From contig JACKPC010000001.1 in the NCBI GenBank assembly GCA_024233835.1, positions 1,488,001 to 1,552,000 of the forward strand: a stretch of DNA of 64,000 nt, read 5' to 3'. The notes under the pieces were generated by a model, which was given only the letters and a program-made list of their open reading frames with translations, was not told the origin of the DNA and did no database searches. Below are positions 27,695 to 36,869 of this stretch, piece after piece (the first letter of the stretch is position 1; each line of letters begins with the position of its first letter). Source of the DNA: Leptospiraceae bacterium (GTDB lineage: Bacteria > Spirochaetota > Leptospiria > Leptospirales > Leptospiraceae). The translations under genes were made by a program, and so were the position numbers.

Positions 27695-27922
27695 ATGATT
27701 ATTCGTGCTATAGAAAGCCCGGTATACAGGAGAAGAAGAGGTGGCTTGAAAGGCAGAGGTTTAAACCCTGAGGGAGTGATGGATTCTCCCTTTCTGGGAC
27801 TCACCTTTGAAGATTACCTGAAAGATCTTTTTGAAGGTCAACTGGTACAAACCGGAAACCTGTTTTCAACCGATCTTTCTGAAATGATGAGACGAAATCT
27901 TCAACTACCGGAGCTTTCTTAA
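27695..27922 (+). CDS. Small conserved-looking protein upstream of radC, function unknown
   Basis: 75 residues, preceded by a good GGAGG site and followed after 12 bases by radC, so probably co-transcribed. The N-terminus is very basic (YRRRRGGLKGRG) and the rest mildly acidic (LTFEDYLKDLFEG). It has no membrane segment and no motif I can name. The ribosome binding site and codon sense argue it is real. Confidence 0.6.
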   Translation: MIIRAIESPVYRRRRGGLKGRGLNPEGVMDSPFLGLTFEDYLKDLFEGQLVQTGNLFSTDLSEMMRRNLQLPELS

Positions 27923-27934
27923 GTCATTATTTTT

Positions 27935-28645
27935 ATGAAAGATCCCCGCTCAAGGGTATTAAAAAACCCGGAGAGCCTCGAAGAATGGGAATTAATAGCT
28001 ATACTCCTCGGCAAGGGAAGCCGGGGGTACAGTGTGGAGGAGCTATCTCGTACCCTTCTGGCTCGTTTTAATGGTCTTTATAACCTTCTGAATACACCGG
28101 TCAGTGTACTGGAAAAAGAATTGGGAATGGGAAAAGCAAAAATTGCCAATCTTTATGCAGCCCGCGAAATCGTGAATCGTCTCAAACTCTTTGGTTTGTT
28201 TCATCAAGAAAGCAGGTCCGGAGATTTTTATAGTATCATAGAACTTCTATTACTTCGTTCGAGAAGGGAAGTTCGAGAATGTTTCTTTTTATTAACTTTC
28301 GATTGTGAAGATAAACTGATTAACCTCGAACTGATTGCAAGGGGAAGTCTTCGAGAGGTTGGAATCTACTGCCGGGACCTGGTAAAACTTATTCTGGATG
28401 ATGGGGCTGCTTCTGCTATTATTTCGCATAACCATCCCGGACATTCTTGCCTGCCAAGCCCTGAAGACCTCGAATTATTCCAAAACCTGTATTCTCTTCT
28501 TTCTCAACTTGAAGTCGAGCTTAAAGACCAGTGGATTCTGGGAAACAATGGAGTTTTTTCCTGTAAGGAGATGAAAGAATTAAGGAGTATTTACCGCCAC
28601 TCCTACCATCCTTCTTCTGTATTACCTTTTCCTGATGTCGCATAA
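27935..28645 (+). CDS. radC: RadC/JAB-domain protein
   Basis: A 236-residue RadC-family protein. It has the N-terminal helix-hairpin-helix-like region (LEEWELIAILLGKGSRGYS, then KELGMGKAKIANLYAAREIV) and a C-terminal JAB/MPN metal-binding domain with ISHNHPGHSCLPSPEDLE near 170. The family is conserved in bacteria, but its once supposed role in repair is doubtful. It sits downstream of the 75-residue gene and is convergent with the amidase gene. Confidence 0.92.
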   Translation: MKDPRSRVLKNPESLEEWELIAILLGKGSRGYSVEELSRTLLARFNGLYNLLNTPVSVLEKELGMGKAKIANLYAAREIVNRLKLFGLFHQESRSGDFYSIIELLLLRSRREVRECFFLLTFDCEDKLINLELIARGSLREVGIYCRDLVKLILDDGAASAIISHNHPGHSCLPSPEDLELFQNLYSLLSQLEVELKDQWILGNNGVFSCKEMKELRSIYRHSYHPSSVLPFPDVA

Positions 28646-28657
28646 TAGGAAAGAAAC

Positions 28658-29347
28658 TCAAGCTTTCGGACTACAACTTTTTAAAGTAATTCCCTTATTT
28701 CTCAATCTTATCCGGAGCTTTTGTAAAAAATCTTTTCCGGGATCCGTTTTTTCGGTTCGATAATCTCGCATTTTTTCTTTGAAGAAGGGATTTTTTTCAC
28801 AGTCTGTATACTCATAATGGCCTATGAGAAATTCTATTTTTGGATATTTTTTTAAAAGATGTTCGACCAGCGCCAGGTTCGCTTCTAACTGCTTTTCACT
28901 TAGGCCCTTCGCATGAAATCCGACATTTTCTATTCCTATACTGATGTGATTCAGGCCAATACAATGCCTTCCCATAAGAATTTCCGGAAAAATCCGGTAA
29001 ATAGTCCCATCTTTATCTACAACAAAAGGTGTTCCCACATTATAGTTTCCACCGGAACGAATGTCCTCTCTACCCTGAAGTCGATTCCCGTTAAAAATTT
29101 GATAGGTGGAAGAAAAATCCTGAGTTTCGGTTGAATGAATCACGATGAAACGAGGTTCTATTTTTCCATCAGCCCTTATAAAGCCCTTTCCGTAGTGTAA
29201 ATCTGCATATTCCCGGATGAGTTTGAGTCTTTCTTTCGGAGCAACGGGAATAGGTTTTTCGACAATAGATAGATTCTGGGGATAAAGCTCAAAAAAAGAA
29301 AGAAAAAGAAAATAAGGAAAGAAAAAGATTTGATTTTTTAGACTCAT
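28658..29347 (-). CDS. N-acetylmuramoyl-L-alanine amidase (PGRP/Amidase_2 type), exported
   Basis: Cleaves the bond between muramic acid and the peptide stem of peptidoglycan. The 229-residue protein starts with a signal peptide (about 1-22). The amidase domain shows FIVIHSTETQDFSSTY near 70, whose His is a zinc ligand, GTPFVVDKDGTIYRI near 110, HCIGLNHISIGIENVGFH near 130 and LIGHYEYTD near 172. I chose the ATG at 29347 because GGGAG stands 9 bases before it; a TTG five codons upstream lacks this. It lies tail to tail with radC and faces the peroxidase gene divergently. Confidence 0.88.
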   Translation of the reverse strand: MSLKNQIFFFPYFLFLSFFELYPQNLSIVEKPIPVAPKERLKLIREYADLHYGKGFIRADGKIEPRFIVIHSTETQDFSSTYQIFNGNRLQGREDIRSGGNYNVGTPFVVDKDGTIYRIFPEILMGRHCIGLNHISIGIENVGFHAKGLSEKQLEANLALVEHLLKKYPKIEFLIGHYEYTDCEKNPFFKEKMRDYRTEKTDPGKDFLQKLRIRLRNKGITLKSCSPKA

Positions 29348-29436
29348 TCTAAAAACTCCCAAAATAAGAAAGGTTTACAGGAAAACTCTTCTTAATCTAT
29401 AAATAATGAACTCAGGTCAAGGAAAAAGGAGAAAAT

Positions 29437-30408
29437 ATGAGAATAAGTATTTTGGTTTTTAGCCTCTTTGTATTTATTATAAATTGCGGGCCCTCAGAAA
29501 AGATGAAAGATTTGAAAAAAAAAGCTGAATCTTTCGGGGCAATTCCGGCAAAAATGCCCGGTTCAGAAAATGATACCCAGGATTTAATCGATCTCGGAAA
29601 AAAGCTGTTTTTTGAGAAGAAGCTTTCGGTTAACGATACACAATCCTGCAATAGCTGTCATGATGTTCTGAATAAGAAAGGCGGAGTAGATAACGAACCT
29701 ACTTCTCCGGGAGCACTGGGAAAACGTGGAGACAGAAACTCTCCTACCGTTTTAAATGCCGGTTATCACACAGCTCAATTCTGGGACGGAAGAGTAGCTG
29801 ACTTAATCGGGCAAGCCAAAGGACCGATTACGAACCCGATTGAAATGGGCATGTTAAATGAAGCTGTAGTAGAAGAAAAAATTACTTCTATAGCAGACTA
29901 CAAACCCCTTTTCGAAAAAGCTTTCCCCAAAGATGAGAAAAAGATCTCTTATGATAATATAGCAAAAGCGATTGCTGCTTTTGAAAGAACTCTGAAAACC
30001 AATGACAGGTTTGATGATTTTATTCGCGGAGATTTTAAGGCTCTAACTGAAGCAGAACTCAAAGGCTTTGAAACTTTCATGGCAAAGGGCTGCCAGTCCT
30101 GTCACAACGGTCCGCTTTTCGGGGGAAATTCTTTCCGCAAATTAGGCCAGGTAAAACCATACGAAACAGAGGATCTCGGAAGATTTAATGTAAGCAAAAA
30201 GGAAGAAGATAAATTTGTATTTAAAGTTCCTTCTTTAAGAAACATTGCATTAACAGCCCCTTATTTCCATGATGGCAAGGTAAAAACTCTCGAAGATGCT
30301 GTAAAACTAATGGGAACTCACCAGTTAGGAATCGAGTTGAAAGATAATGAAATTAAAGAAATTGTTACTTTCTTAAATAGCTTAACAGATAAGAATAAAG
30401 AAAGATAG
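29437..30408 (+). CDS. Di-haem cytochrome-c peroxidase, lipoprotein
   Basis: Reduces hydrogen peroxide to water with electrons from cytochrome c in the periplasm. The 323 residues open with a lipoprotein signal ending VFIINCGPSE (lipobox Cys near 17). Two haem-attachment motifs are visible: CNSCHD near residue 72 and CQSCHNG near 222, the usual pair. The histidine/methionine region GKVKTLEDAVKLMGTHQLG lies near 285. An AAGGAG site precedes the ATG. The lipoprotein anchor differs from the soluble form common in proteobacteria. Confidence 0.93.
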   Translation: MRISILVFSLFVFIINCGPSEKMKDLKKKAESFGAIPAKMPGSENDTQDLIDLGKKLFFEKKLSVNDTQSCNSCHDVLNKKGGVDNEPTSPGALGKRGDRNSPTVLNAGYHTAQFWDGRVADLIGQAKGPITNPIEMGMLNEAVVEEKITSIADYKPLFEKAFPKDEKKISYDNIAKAIAAFERTLKTNDRFDDFIRGDFKALTEAELKGFETFMAKGCQSCHNGPLFGGNSFRKLGQVKPYETEDLGRFNVSKKEEDKFVFKVPSLRNIALTAPYFHDGKVKTLEDAVKLMGTHQLGIELKDNEIKEIVTFLNSLTDKNKER

Positions 30409-30426
30409 ATAGAACGATACTCCGTA

Positions 30427-30462
30427 CATCACCATCGGATACTTCGATATTCGATGGTGTGT
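30427..30462. terminator. Hairpin between convergent peroxidase and kinase genes
   Basis: CACCATCG (30430-30437) and CGATGGTG (30452-30459) pair perfectly around a 14-base spacer that itself can fold. No long T-run follows on either strand, so it is a candidate rather than proven terminator. Confidence 0.4.
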
Positions 30463-30474
30463 TCTTCGCAAAAC

Positions 30475-32055
30475 CTAAAGACTCGGAAAAGATACTGTAA
30501 AGGTGGTTTTTTCTCCGGGCAAGCTCTCAAAGGAAATAGTTCCTGAATGTAATTCAACCATTTGTCTGGCGATAACAAGACCGAGTCCGGTTCCGACAAT
30601 TTTTTTTGTATTACTTCCCCTAAAAAAAGAAGAAAAAATCTGCTCCTGTTCGGATTTGAGAATTCCGATTCCAAAATCTGTTATATGAATTTTCACTTCT
30701 GTTTCCTGATACTCTATCTTTATTTCAGGAGCCTTTTTATCCTGAGAATACTTCAGGGCATTACTTAAGAGATTACTAATAATATGACCAAAAAGAACCG
30801 GATCGACCGAGATCATCCGAATATCTCCTTCCTCTTCTAAATCAATATCCTTCACCCTCTCATACTGGGAGAAATCATTTTCCATTATTTTTTGGATAAG
30901 AGGAGCTAAATTTGTCTTAATTGGATTGAATTGGATTCTTCCCGAATCAGCCCTGCCGAGTAAAAGAATATCATTTAAAAGGGTATTGATTTTTTCCACT
31001 CCGTATATAATTCTATCAATGTATTTCTGAAAATTTCCACTGGTTTCTGCATCGAGCTGCTTTTTTGCCAGCAGGGCAATGATTTCTGCACAGGATTGTA
31101 TGGTAGCGAGGGGGTTTTTAAATTCATGCGATGCAGTCGAGATAAATGCGGTTTTTAACTTATTCAATTCGATCTCTTTTATCAAAGCCTGGTTAATTCC
31201 TTCTCTTGCCTTCTTCTGTACCGTATTATCAAAACGAATGGCAAGAAACTGAAAGGGCTCTCCCTTTTCATCAACAAAAGGAATGATAGTTGTATCAAGC
31301 CAGTACGTGGAACCATCTTTTGCTGCATTACAAATTTCTCCTTTCCAGACCCTACCGGAAAGAATTGTTTTCCATAAATCTTCAAAAAATTCCCTCGGAT
31401 GAACATCAGATTTCATCACCCTCGGATTTTTCCCGATAATTTCTTCTGCTTTATACTGAGAAATCTTACAGAAAGTATCATTAACTGAAGTAATGGTTCC
31501 ATTTCTGTCTGTATATACAATAGCAGCAGAAGTATTCAGGGCAGATTGGTAAGCAGTAAGTTTGGCATTTGCATTTTTTAATTCCCGGGTTTTCATATCC
31601 ACTAACTCCTGTAGATGATTTTGATAAATCTCCAGATCGGATTTTTGTTCTTTTATTGTTTTAATGGACTGCGAGAGATTTAACATGGCTCGAACCCTGG
31701 AAAATAACTCGGCAAATTTTACGGGTTTTTGGATAAAATCCACAGCTCCAGCTTCGAGGAAAGCTTTGCATTCTTTCAAATCTACTTCTCTTGCCGAACA
31801 AAGAATAATCGGGATTTGTTTGGTTTCTTTATAGGAAGCGATTTTTTTTATAGCAGCAATGCCATCCATTTCGGGCATAATCCAATCCATAATTATGAGG
31901 TCGGGCATTTTATGAGTGGCAATTTGAATAGCTTCCTGTCCGTTTTCTGCCTCGTAGAAAATATAGGGATCTTCGCTGGAGAGAACCTGCTTCATAGTTG
32001 AGCGCAAAAATGGGTCATCATCTGCCAGTAAGATCTTATAAACTGCTTTTTCCAT
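30475..32055 (-). CDS. Hybrid sensor protein: receiver - coiled coil - PAS - histidine kinase
   Basis: 526 residues from the ATG at 32055. The receiver comes first (about 1-120) with KILLADDDPFLRS, phospho-acceptor Asp in DLIIMDWIMPEMDG near 52 and the conserved Lys in VDFIQKPVKF. A coiled segment follows, then a PAS/PAC domain (about 170-290), then the kinase with its H-box TASHEFKNPLATIQS near 310, N-box NLLSNALKYS near 440 and G-boxes DFGIGI and GTGLGLVIARQMVELHSG. No C-terminal receiver. The receiver-first order suggests an upstream kinase controls this kinase. Earlier in-frame ATGs at 32139 and 32082 are possible, but the receiver fold begins at the chosen start. Soluble; the signal is unknown. 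Confidence 0.88.
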   Translation of the reverse strand: MEKAVYKILLADDDPFLRSTMKQVLSSEDPYIFYEAENGQEAIQIATHKMPDLIIMDWIMPEMDGIAAIKKIASYKETKQIPIILCSAREVDLKECKAFLEAGAVDFIQKPVKFAELFSRVRAMLNLSQSIKTIKEQKSDLEIYQNHLQELVDMKTRELKNANAKLTAYQSALNTSAAIVYTDRNGTITSVNDTFCKISQYKAEEIIGKNPRVMKSDVHPREFFEDLWKTILSGRVWKGEICNAAKDGSTYWLDTTIIPFVDEKGEPFQFLAIRFDNTVQKKAREGINQALIKEIELNKLKTAFISTASHEFKNPLATIQSCAEIIALLAKKQLDAETSGNFQKYIDRIIYGVEKINTLLNDILLLGRADSGRIQFNPIKTNLAPLIQKIMENDFSQYERVKDIDLEEEGDIRMISVDPVLFGHIISNLLSNALKYSQDKKAPEIKIEYQETEVKIHITDFGIGILKSEQEQIFSSFFRGSNTKKIVGTGLGLVIARQMVELHSGTISFESLPGEKTTFTVSFPSL

Positions 32056-32203
32056 ATAATTCAAAATATTTTTTGTTTTCATCTTTTGTAAAGGAAATAG
32101 CGGTGTTTCTCTTTTTTTATGTGATTTCTTTTCTCTCATTTTTTTATACTGGACTTTTATTCAAAAAAACTAAAGTATTTAAGGGTAAGGATTTTAGATA
32201 CCC

Positions 32204-33400
32204 ATGAAAGACCAGGAAAATTCCAAGATTGATTTTGATAAAGAATTCAGCATGATTACCAATTCCCCGGATGATCCCAGAAGTTCTAAGCGCTGGGGTT
32301 ATATAACCGCCCTTCCGAGTGAATACCTGATTCATTTTAAAAAAGGAAAATTGAATGAGAAAAGTAGCGGTCAGGGTGCCAGTTGTTTTAAGTGGCCGAG
32401 GGATACCGTTTTTATAATCCCTACCAGCATGAAAGAGATTGTTTTTAAAGCCAACCAGCTTACCTCAGACAATGTGGATATAAAAGTTCGAGGGATGGTA
32501 GTTTATAAAATCAATAACCCTCTGAAAATATATAAGTTAATTAACTTTTCCAATCGTCCGCTTGCTGAAGAAAAATTGGGTCATATGATAGCCGATATGT
32601 GTCGCTCCTATGTAAAAGAGCTGGTAGCTGTTTTAAGCGTAGAAGACTGTATTCGAAAACGTAAAGAAGGTATAGCTGAAACTTTAAAAAAGAGTCTTTC
32701 TGATGTAGTAAGCAGGGAAAATGAAGGCTGGGGTGTAGAAATAGTCACAGTAAATGTGCAGGATATTTTTATCCAGGATCTGGAAATCTTCCAGGCTATG
32801 CAAATGCTGTATAAAAGCGATAAAATCCGCGAATCCAAATTAGCAGAAATCCAAACAGAAAAAGAATTGGAAATTCGTCGATTGAGCAATGAAAAAGCCC
32901 TCGGTGAACACCGAAAAGCAGCAGAACTGGAAAAGCAGGAAATTAAAGCCGAATTGAGAGAAAATGAAATTATACTGAGTCGAAAAAACGAAGAAAAGCA
33001 ATTTGGACTGGATCAGTACCGGGCAGAAGAAGAAGAAAAACTAAAAGAGTTTCGGCAAAATAAAGACCTGGAGCTTAAGAAAAAAGTTCTGGATTTTGAA
33101 ACAGACAGCGAGAGAAAAAAAGCAGAAGCCAGTAGTATTCTACATGGAGAAGAGTTAAGCTATCTCGAAAAACGTCTGTCTATAGAAAAGAACGGCAGCC
33201 CCTATAGTTTAGAAAGGGAATTTATAGATAAAGCCTTACCTCAAATTATTTCTGCTATGACTGAAAATATGGGAGACGTTCGATACAATATTATACAGGG
33301 CGAAAAAGGAGAGGGAAATATTTTTACACTGGTTTTAAACCAGGCCCTTGAAATTCTCAGGGAAAAACAGGACAGGATAAGGATGGATAAGCATGAATAA
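32204..33400 (+). CDS. SPFH-like (stomatin/flotillin-type) protein with long coiled coil
   Basis: A 398-residue cytoplasmic protein. Residues 30-205 have the shape of an SPFH domain: AYRITALPSEYLIHF-like opening near 30, VDIKVRGMVVYKINNPLKIY near 98-117 and WGVEIVTVNVQDIFIQDLEI near 178. Residues 205-330 form a highly charged coiled coil, as in flotillins. The C-terminus is globular. There is no membrane anchor. It is followed with overlap by a lipoprotein gene. It recalls the shoulder domain of the vault-like protein 10 kb away, but lacks the repeats. Function unknown; SPFH proteins scaffold membranes or complexes. Confidence 0.72.
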   Translation: MKDQENSKIDFDKEFSMITNSPDDPRSSKRWGYITALPSEYLIHFKKGKLNEKSSGQGASCFKWPRDTVFIIPTSMKEIVFKANQLTSDNVDIKVRGMVVYKINNPLKIYKLINFSNRPLAEEKLGHMIADMCRSYVKELVAVLSVEDCIRKRKEGIAETLKKSLSDVVSRENEGWGVEIVTVNVQDIFIQDLEIFQAMQMLYKSDKIRESKLAEIQTEKELEIRRLSNEKALGEHRKAAELEKQEIKAELRENEIILSRKNEEKQFGLDQYRAEEEEKLKEFRQNKDLELKKKVLDFETDSERKKAEASSILHGEELSYLEKRLSIEKNGSPYSLEREFIDKALPQIISAMTENMGDVRYNIIQGEKGEGNIFTLVLNQALEILREKQDRIRMDKHE

Positions 33401-34034
33401 GTTATTTCTAATACTTCCTCTTATAATACCATTATTATACTGTGATAGACCGGATAAAAAATTGTATGACACTTATCACGAAAATGTATCGGGTGTAGAG
33501 CTAAATGATGAAACCATAAAAAACTATATAAAAGTCACCAAAGCCCTGCATAAATTTGGAAAAGGCATTCCGGAAAAACTGGCTAAAAAAGGAGAAGGCA
33601 TCGAAAGCGGAACTGAACTATTCAAAGAAATAGAAACGGCAATAAAAGAAGGTGGATTTAAAAGTTTTGCAGATTATGTGAGGGTCAATGCAAAAATTGC
33701 CTGGGCATGGAATGTTTCGCAGGGAGAAATCGGTATGCTTCGTTTCGATAAACTCCAAAAGGACAGTGAAAAACAACTTATAGAAGCAATTCATAACCCG
33801 GATGTGCCACAAGAAACGAAAGAAGAACTCAAGAAAAGTTTGAAGCAGCTTCAGGACAGTTATAAGAATAATAAAAAATACGCAGATATTGCGATGAAAT
33901 TTGTGCGTCCTCTCACGAATGATAAGGATCTGGCCATCATAAAAAAATACCAGAAGGAGCTGATGGAAGCCTATACCGGTATTCCGATTCAACAATTAGA
34001 AGAAATACAACCTTCACTTTTCCTCACAGATTAG
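33393..34034 (+). CDS. Lipoprotein of unknown function, linked to the SPFH-like gene
   Basis: A 213-residue protein with a short lipoprotein signal (LILPLIIPLLYCDRPDKK, lipid-anchoring Cys at about 17). The mature part is helical and charged, with no motif I recognise. Its start overlaps the end of the SPFH-like gene by 8 bases, so the pair is translated together and may act together across the membrane; this is inference. A strong terminator follows at 34063. Confidence 0.75.
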   Translation: MNKLFLILPLIIPLLYCDRPDKKLYDTYHENVSGVELNDETIKNYIKVTKALHKFGKGIPEKLAKKGEGIESGTELFKEIETAIKEGGFKSFADYVRVNAKIAWAWNVSQGEIGMLRFDKLQKDSEKQLIEAIHNPDVPQETKEELKKSLKQLQDSYKNNKKYADIAMKFVRPLTNDKDLAIIKKYQKELMEAYTGIPIQQLEEIQPSLFLTD

Positions 34035-34062
34035 GCTTTTACAAACTATTGACAGAAAAGAA

Positions 34063-34094
34063 GTCCTGAAAACTAATACTTTCAGGACGTTTTT
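34063..34094 (+). terminator. Intrinsic terminator after the SPFH-lipoprotein pair
   Basis: GTCCTGAAA and TTTCAGGAC form a perfect 9-bp stem with an 8-base loop, followed by GTTTTTAT. This separates the SPFH/lipoprotein unit from the signal peptidase operon. Confidence 0.88.
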
Positions 34095-34127
34095 ATAGCC
34101 TATTTTATTTAATTTACTCGGTTCAAT

Positions 34128-35255
34128 ATGAAAAATAAAGCCAACAATACAGAAAAAGAAGAAAAGGTAGAAAAAAAGAAAGAGGGGGGTTCGACCCGTT
34201 CCTTGATTTTTATGCTTCTTCTGGTTTTTGCATTTAAATCCAGTTTTCTGGATGCAAATAATATTCCCTCAGGTTCCATGATTCCAACCTTAAAGATTGG
34301 AGATTTTCTTTTTGTAAATAAAATGCGGTATTCGTTTCGAATGCCTTTTACGGAAGACGAAGTATTTCGTTTTGATAACCCTAAAAGGGGGGATATTGTT
34401 ACTTTCGCTCCTCCTCCCTCCGCTATGCCCGGTGAATACTACGGAGAAACTTTTAGCAGACGGGTTCTTCGGAAAATAATGCCGAGTTTATTCTCCAAGC
34501 GCTTTGTGAAACGCGTATTAGGAATGCCGGGAGACAAAATTCGATTCAGCACAAGAAGTATCAAAGATATAAAAGGAAAAGTTATAAACTATACGATTCT
34601 CGAATACCAGGAAAAAGGCTCAAAAGAATTTAAAGATTATAGCCCGGTTGCTATTGAACCGGGTAATGAGTTGAAGGATCTGGATAACGTATGGGCAATG
34701 GACAAATCACTCTTCTTGGAGAAAAAACAGAACTTCCAGCACTTTGTTTTAGAAGGGGAAGGTCGGGGTAATTTTCGATTTCTATTTGCTCATTGCGAAA
34801 TGGATAAAGCCGGAATCCGGGAAGAAACGATACCGGATGATTATAGTACAGGAAATATTGAATTTTTAAAGTCTTATTGTAATAACGAAAGAATAGGGAC
34901 TATACCGGATGACTATTATCTTGTAATGGGAGATAACCGGGAGGATTCCAGCGATTCACGGTACTGGGGTCTTGTCAAACGAGAAGATATATTAGGAAAA
35001 GCTATGGTTATTTATCTTTCTATAAACTGGAAAGACAGTAAATGTAGCCAGTTGTATACAAGAGCTATTCACGGACTACCCGTAGATGATGTGGATGAAA
35101 AAGAACTGCTTAAAATCTGCCATCCTTCGGAGTTGAATGTTCAGGAGCCGGAAAGAGGCTTTCGAGTTCTGAAGTCCTGGATAGAAAAAACCCTATGGTA
35201 CCGCTTTGCCCGGATGGAATTTAGATGGAAGAGAATCGGAAAAATCCTGAAGTAG
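34128..35255 (+). CDS. lepB: Signal peptidase I
   Basis: Membrane serine protease that removes signal peptides of exported proteins. 375 residues. A polar N-terminus and one membrane segment (about 24-42) precede the catalytic region: nucleophilic Ser in NIPSGSMIPTLKIGD near 50, general-base Lys in FVKRVLGMPGDKI near 128 and the signature VMGDNREDSSDSRYWG near 267. The protein has an unusually large segment between the Lys and this signature and an 80-residue C-terminal tail. The next gene overlaps its end, so lepB, the AtpI-like gene and the lipid kinase gene form one operon. Confidence 0.94.
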   Translation: MKNKANNTEKEEKVEKKKEGGSTRSLIFMLLLVFAFKSSFLDANNIPSGSMIPTLKIGDFLFVNKMRYSFRMPFTEDEVFRFDNPKRGDIVTFAPPPSAMPGEYYGETFSRRVLRKIMPSLFSKRFVKRVLGMPGDKIRFSTRSIKDIKGKVINYTILEYQEKGSKEFKDYSPVAIEPGNELKDLDNVWAMDKSLFLEKKQNFQHFVLEGEGRGNFRFLFAHCEMDKAGIREETIPDDYSTGNIEFLKSYCNNERIGTIPDDYYLVMGDNREDSSDSRYWGLVKREDILGKAMVIYLSINWKDSKCSQLYTRAIHGLPVDDVDEKELLKICHPSELNVQEPERGFRVLKSWIEKTLWYRFARMEFRWKRIGKILK

Positions 35256-35473
35256 AAAATTTCGGAACCAAAAAAGTATCGGCCCGTTCCCTCTGGGAAC
35301 TTTCTTCTCTCGGAATTGAGATGGGGGTTATCATGGCAGGCTTTGCTTTTTTAGGTCAGTACCTTGATAGAAAATTTGGATATGCACCTTACCTATTGTT
35401 AGCGTGCAGCTTTGTAGGTTTTTTTGCAGGTATTTATATAGTAATTAAAAGAGTAAAGGAAGCAAGTAAATGA
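35225..35473 (+). CDS. AtpI/AtpZ-like small membrane protein
   Basis: An 82-residue protein with two membrane segments (about 30-47 and 54-74) separated by GQYLDRKFG. This layout and the motif match AtpI/AtpZ proteins, which usually precede ATP synthase genes and are thought to help assemble the c-ring or to carry magnesium. Here it overlaps lepB by 31 bases and the lipid kinase by 4 bases, and no ATP synthase gene is visible in this window. Confidence 0.75.
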   Translation: MEENRKNPEVENFGTKKVSARSLWELSSLGIEMGVIMAGFAFLGQYLDRKFGYAPYLLLACSFVGFFAGIYIVIKRVKEASK

Positions 35474-36408
35474 AGCGCCTTCTCATTATTAATCCAAAAA
35501 GTAAAAATGGTAAAGCAGAAAAAGCTTTTCTGAAAATAGAGCCGACTCTGAGAGAGAACCTGGGAGATTTTGATGTATACAGAACCAAAGCTCCCAAAGA
35601 CTGTACGAGCCGGGTAAGAACCTGTCTTCTTCATAAACAATATGACCAGATTCTAATAGCCGGCGGAGATGGCTCCGTGAACGAAGCTACGAACGGTTAT
35701 TTTGATGAAGGAAAACTTATTGATACCAACATTCCTTTCGGTGTCATAAATCTGGGTACCGGTGGAGACTTTATAAAAACACTCCATATTGAAAGCCCGG
35801 ATTATATGCAGGCTCTAAAAGAGAACCGTTTTACAAAAGTAAATTGCGGCATCACACATTATGAAGAAGGAAAAAGTCCCCAGTATTTTATGAATATTAG
35901 TTCTGTAGGACTGGGTGGAGATGTAAATAAATCGCTAAAATCTTCCAATCTGCAAAGATGGGGAACCCTTGCTTTCTTTTATAGCAGTATAAAAATGCTG
36001 ATTAAATACACCCCCCCCGCCTGTACATTAAGAATACGTAAAACAGGAGAAGAAAACTGGACAGAAGTTAATACCAGTTTGATAAACTTTTTCGTTTGTA
36101 ATGCACAATTTAGCGGAGGCGGGATGCACTGGGCTCCAAACGCAAGTTTGACAGCCGATAACTTTGAAATTGTCCATGTAAAAGCTATATCCAAATGGAG
36201 ATTGTTTTTTGAATCACACAAGGTATATTCGGGAAATGTTTCCCAAATGTCCGGTGTTACCCTTTATCAAGGAAGTGAAATTCAGGTAATCCCGGAAGGC
36301 TATAGTACCCAGGAGCTTGACGGCGAAATCCGAGACATAGAAGAAGGACATATCCCGAAGGAGTTTAACTACCGCCTGATTCCAAAAGCTATCCCGGTGA
36401 ATTTGTAA
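35470..36408 (+). CDS. Diacylglycerol/lipid kinase (YegS/DgkB family)
   Basis: A 312-residue soluble lipid kinase. Motifs of the DAGK catalytic domain are visible: LLIINPKSKNGKAEK at the start, ILIAGGDGSVNEATNGYF near 57 and VINLGTGGDFIKTLH near 94, where the family more often has GTGND. CNAQFSGGGMHWAPNA near 217 fits the C-terminal beta-domain. It probably phosphorylates diacylglycerol or a similar lipid. Start overlaps the AtpI-like gene (ATGA). Confidence 0.9.
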   Translation: MKRLLIINPKSKNGKAEKAFLKIEPTLRENLGDFDVYRTKAPKDCTSRVRTCLLHKQYDQILIAGGDGSVNEATNGYFDEGKLIDTNIPFGVINLGTGGDFIKTLHIESPDYMQALKENRFTKVNCGITHYEEGKSPQYFMNISSVGLGGDVNKSLKSSNLQRWGTLAFFYSSIKMLIKYTPPACTLRIRKTGEENWTEVNTSLINFFVCNAQFSGGGMHWAPNASLTADNFEIVHVKAISKWRLFFESHKVYSGNVSQMSGVTLYQGSEIQVIPEGYSTQELDGEIRDIEEGHIPKEFNYRLIPKAIPVNL

Positions 36409-36425
36409 CAGGCAAACCTATACAC

Positions 36426-36451
36426 CAGGGAATGGCCACGATCATTCCCTG
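36426..36451 (+). terminator. Hairpin after the lipid kinase gene
   Basis: CAGGGAATG and CATTCCCTG form a perfect 9-bp stem around an 8-base loop 17 bases after the stop. The T-run is missing, so termination is likely but not certain. Confidence 0.5.
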
Positions 36452-36869
36452 TGACAAGAATTCTATAGGGCATTGAGTTCGGTAAAAATATTATGTCTCA
36501 TACTTTTTTATGTATTTATTATGTTTACTGCTTACATTCCTTTTTTTTAATAGCCTTAAAAACTCTGCATTAAATACAAAAACCTTTGGCTCAGAACGGG
36601 TATTTGTATCATCTGATGAACTTCTAAAGATGCATATATCCAAAAAAACCGCAAAGGAAGAATGGGAGTATTCTCCCAAACGATTGTATGAAACCTATTT
36701 CAACAGGAAAGCCTGGGGTAAAGGAAAAGAACTCAGTATCAAAGAGTTTATATGTAAATAATCCCCATGTACAATTTGCTCTAAGAGAGAGTATAAATTT
36801 CTTATTGTATACCTTAAAGAAAAGTATTGATGAAATTATCCTTCTGCATGATAAAGGCAGTAGTTCTCT

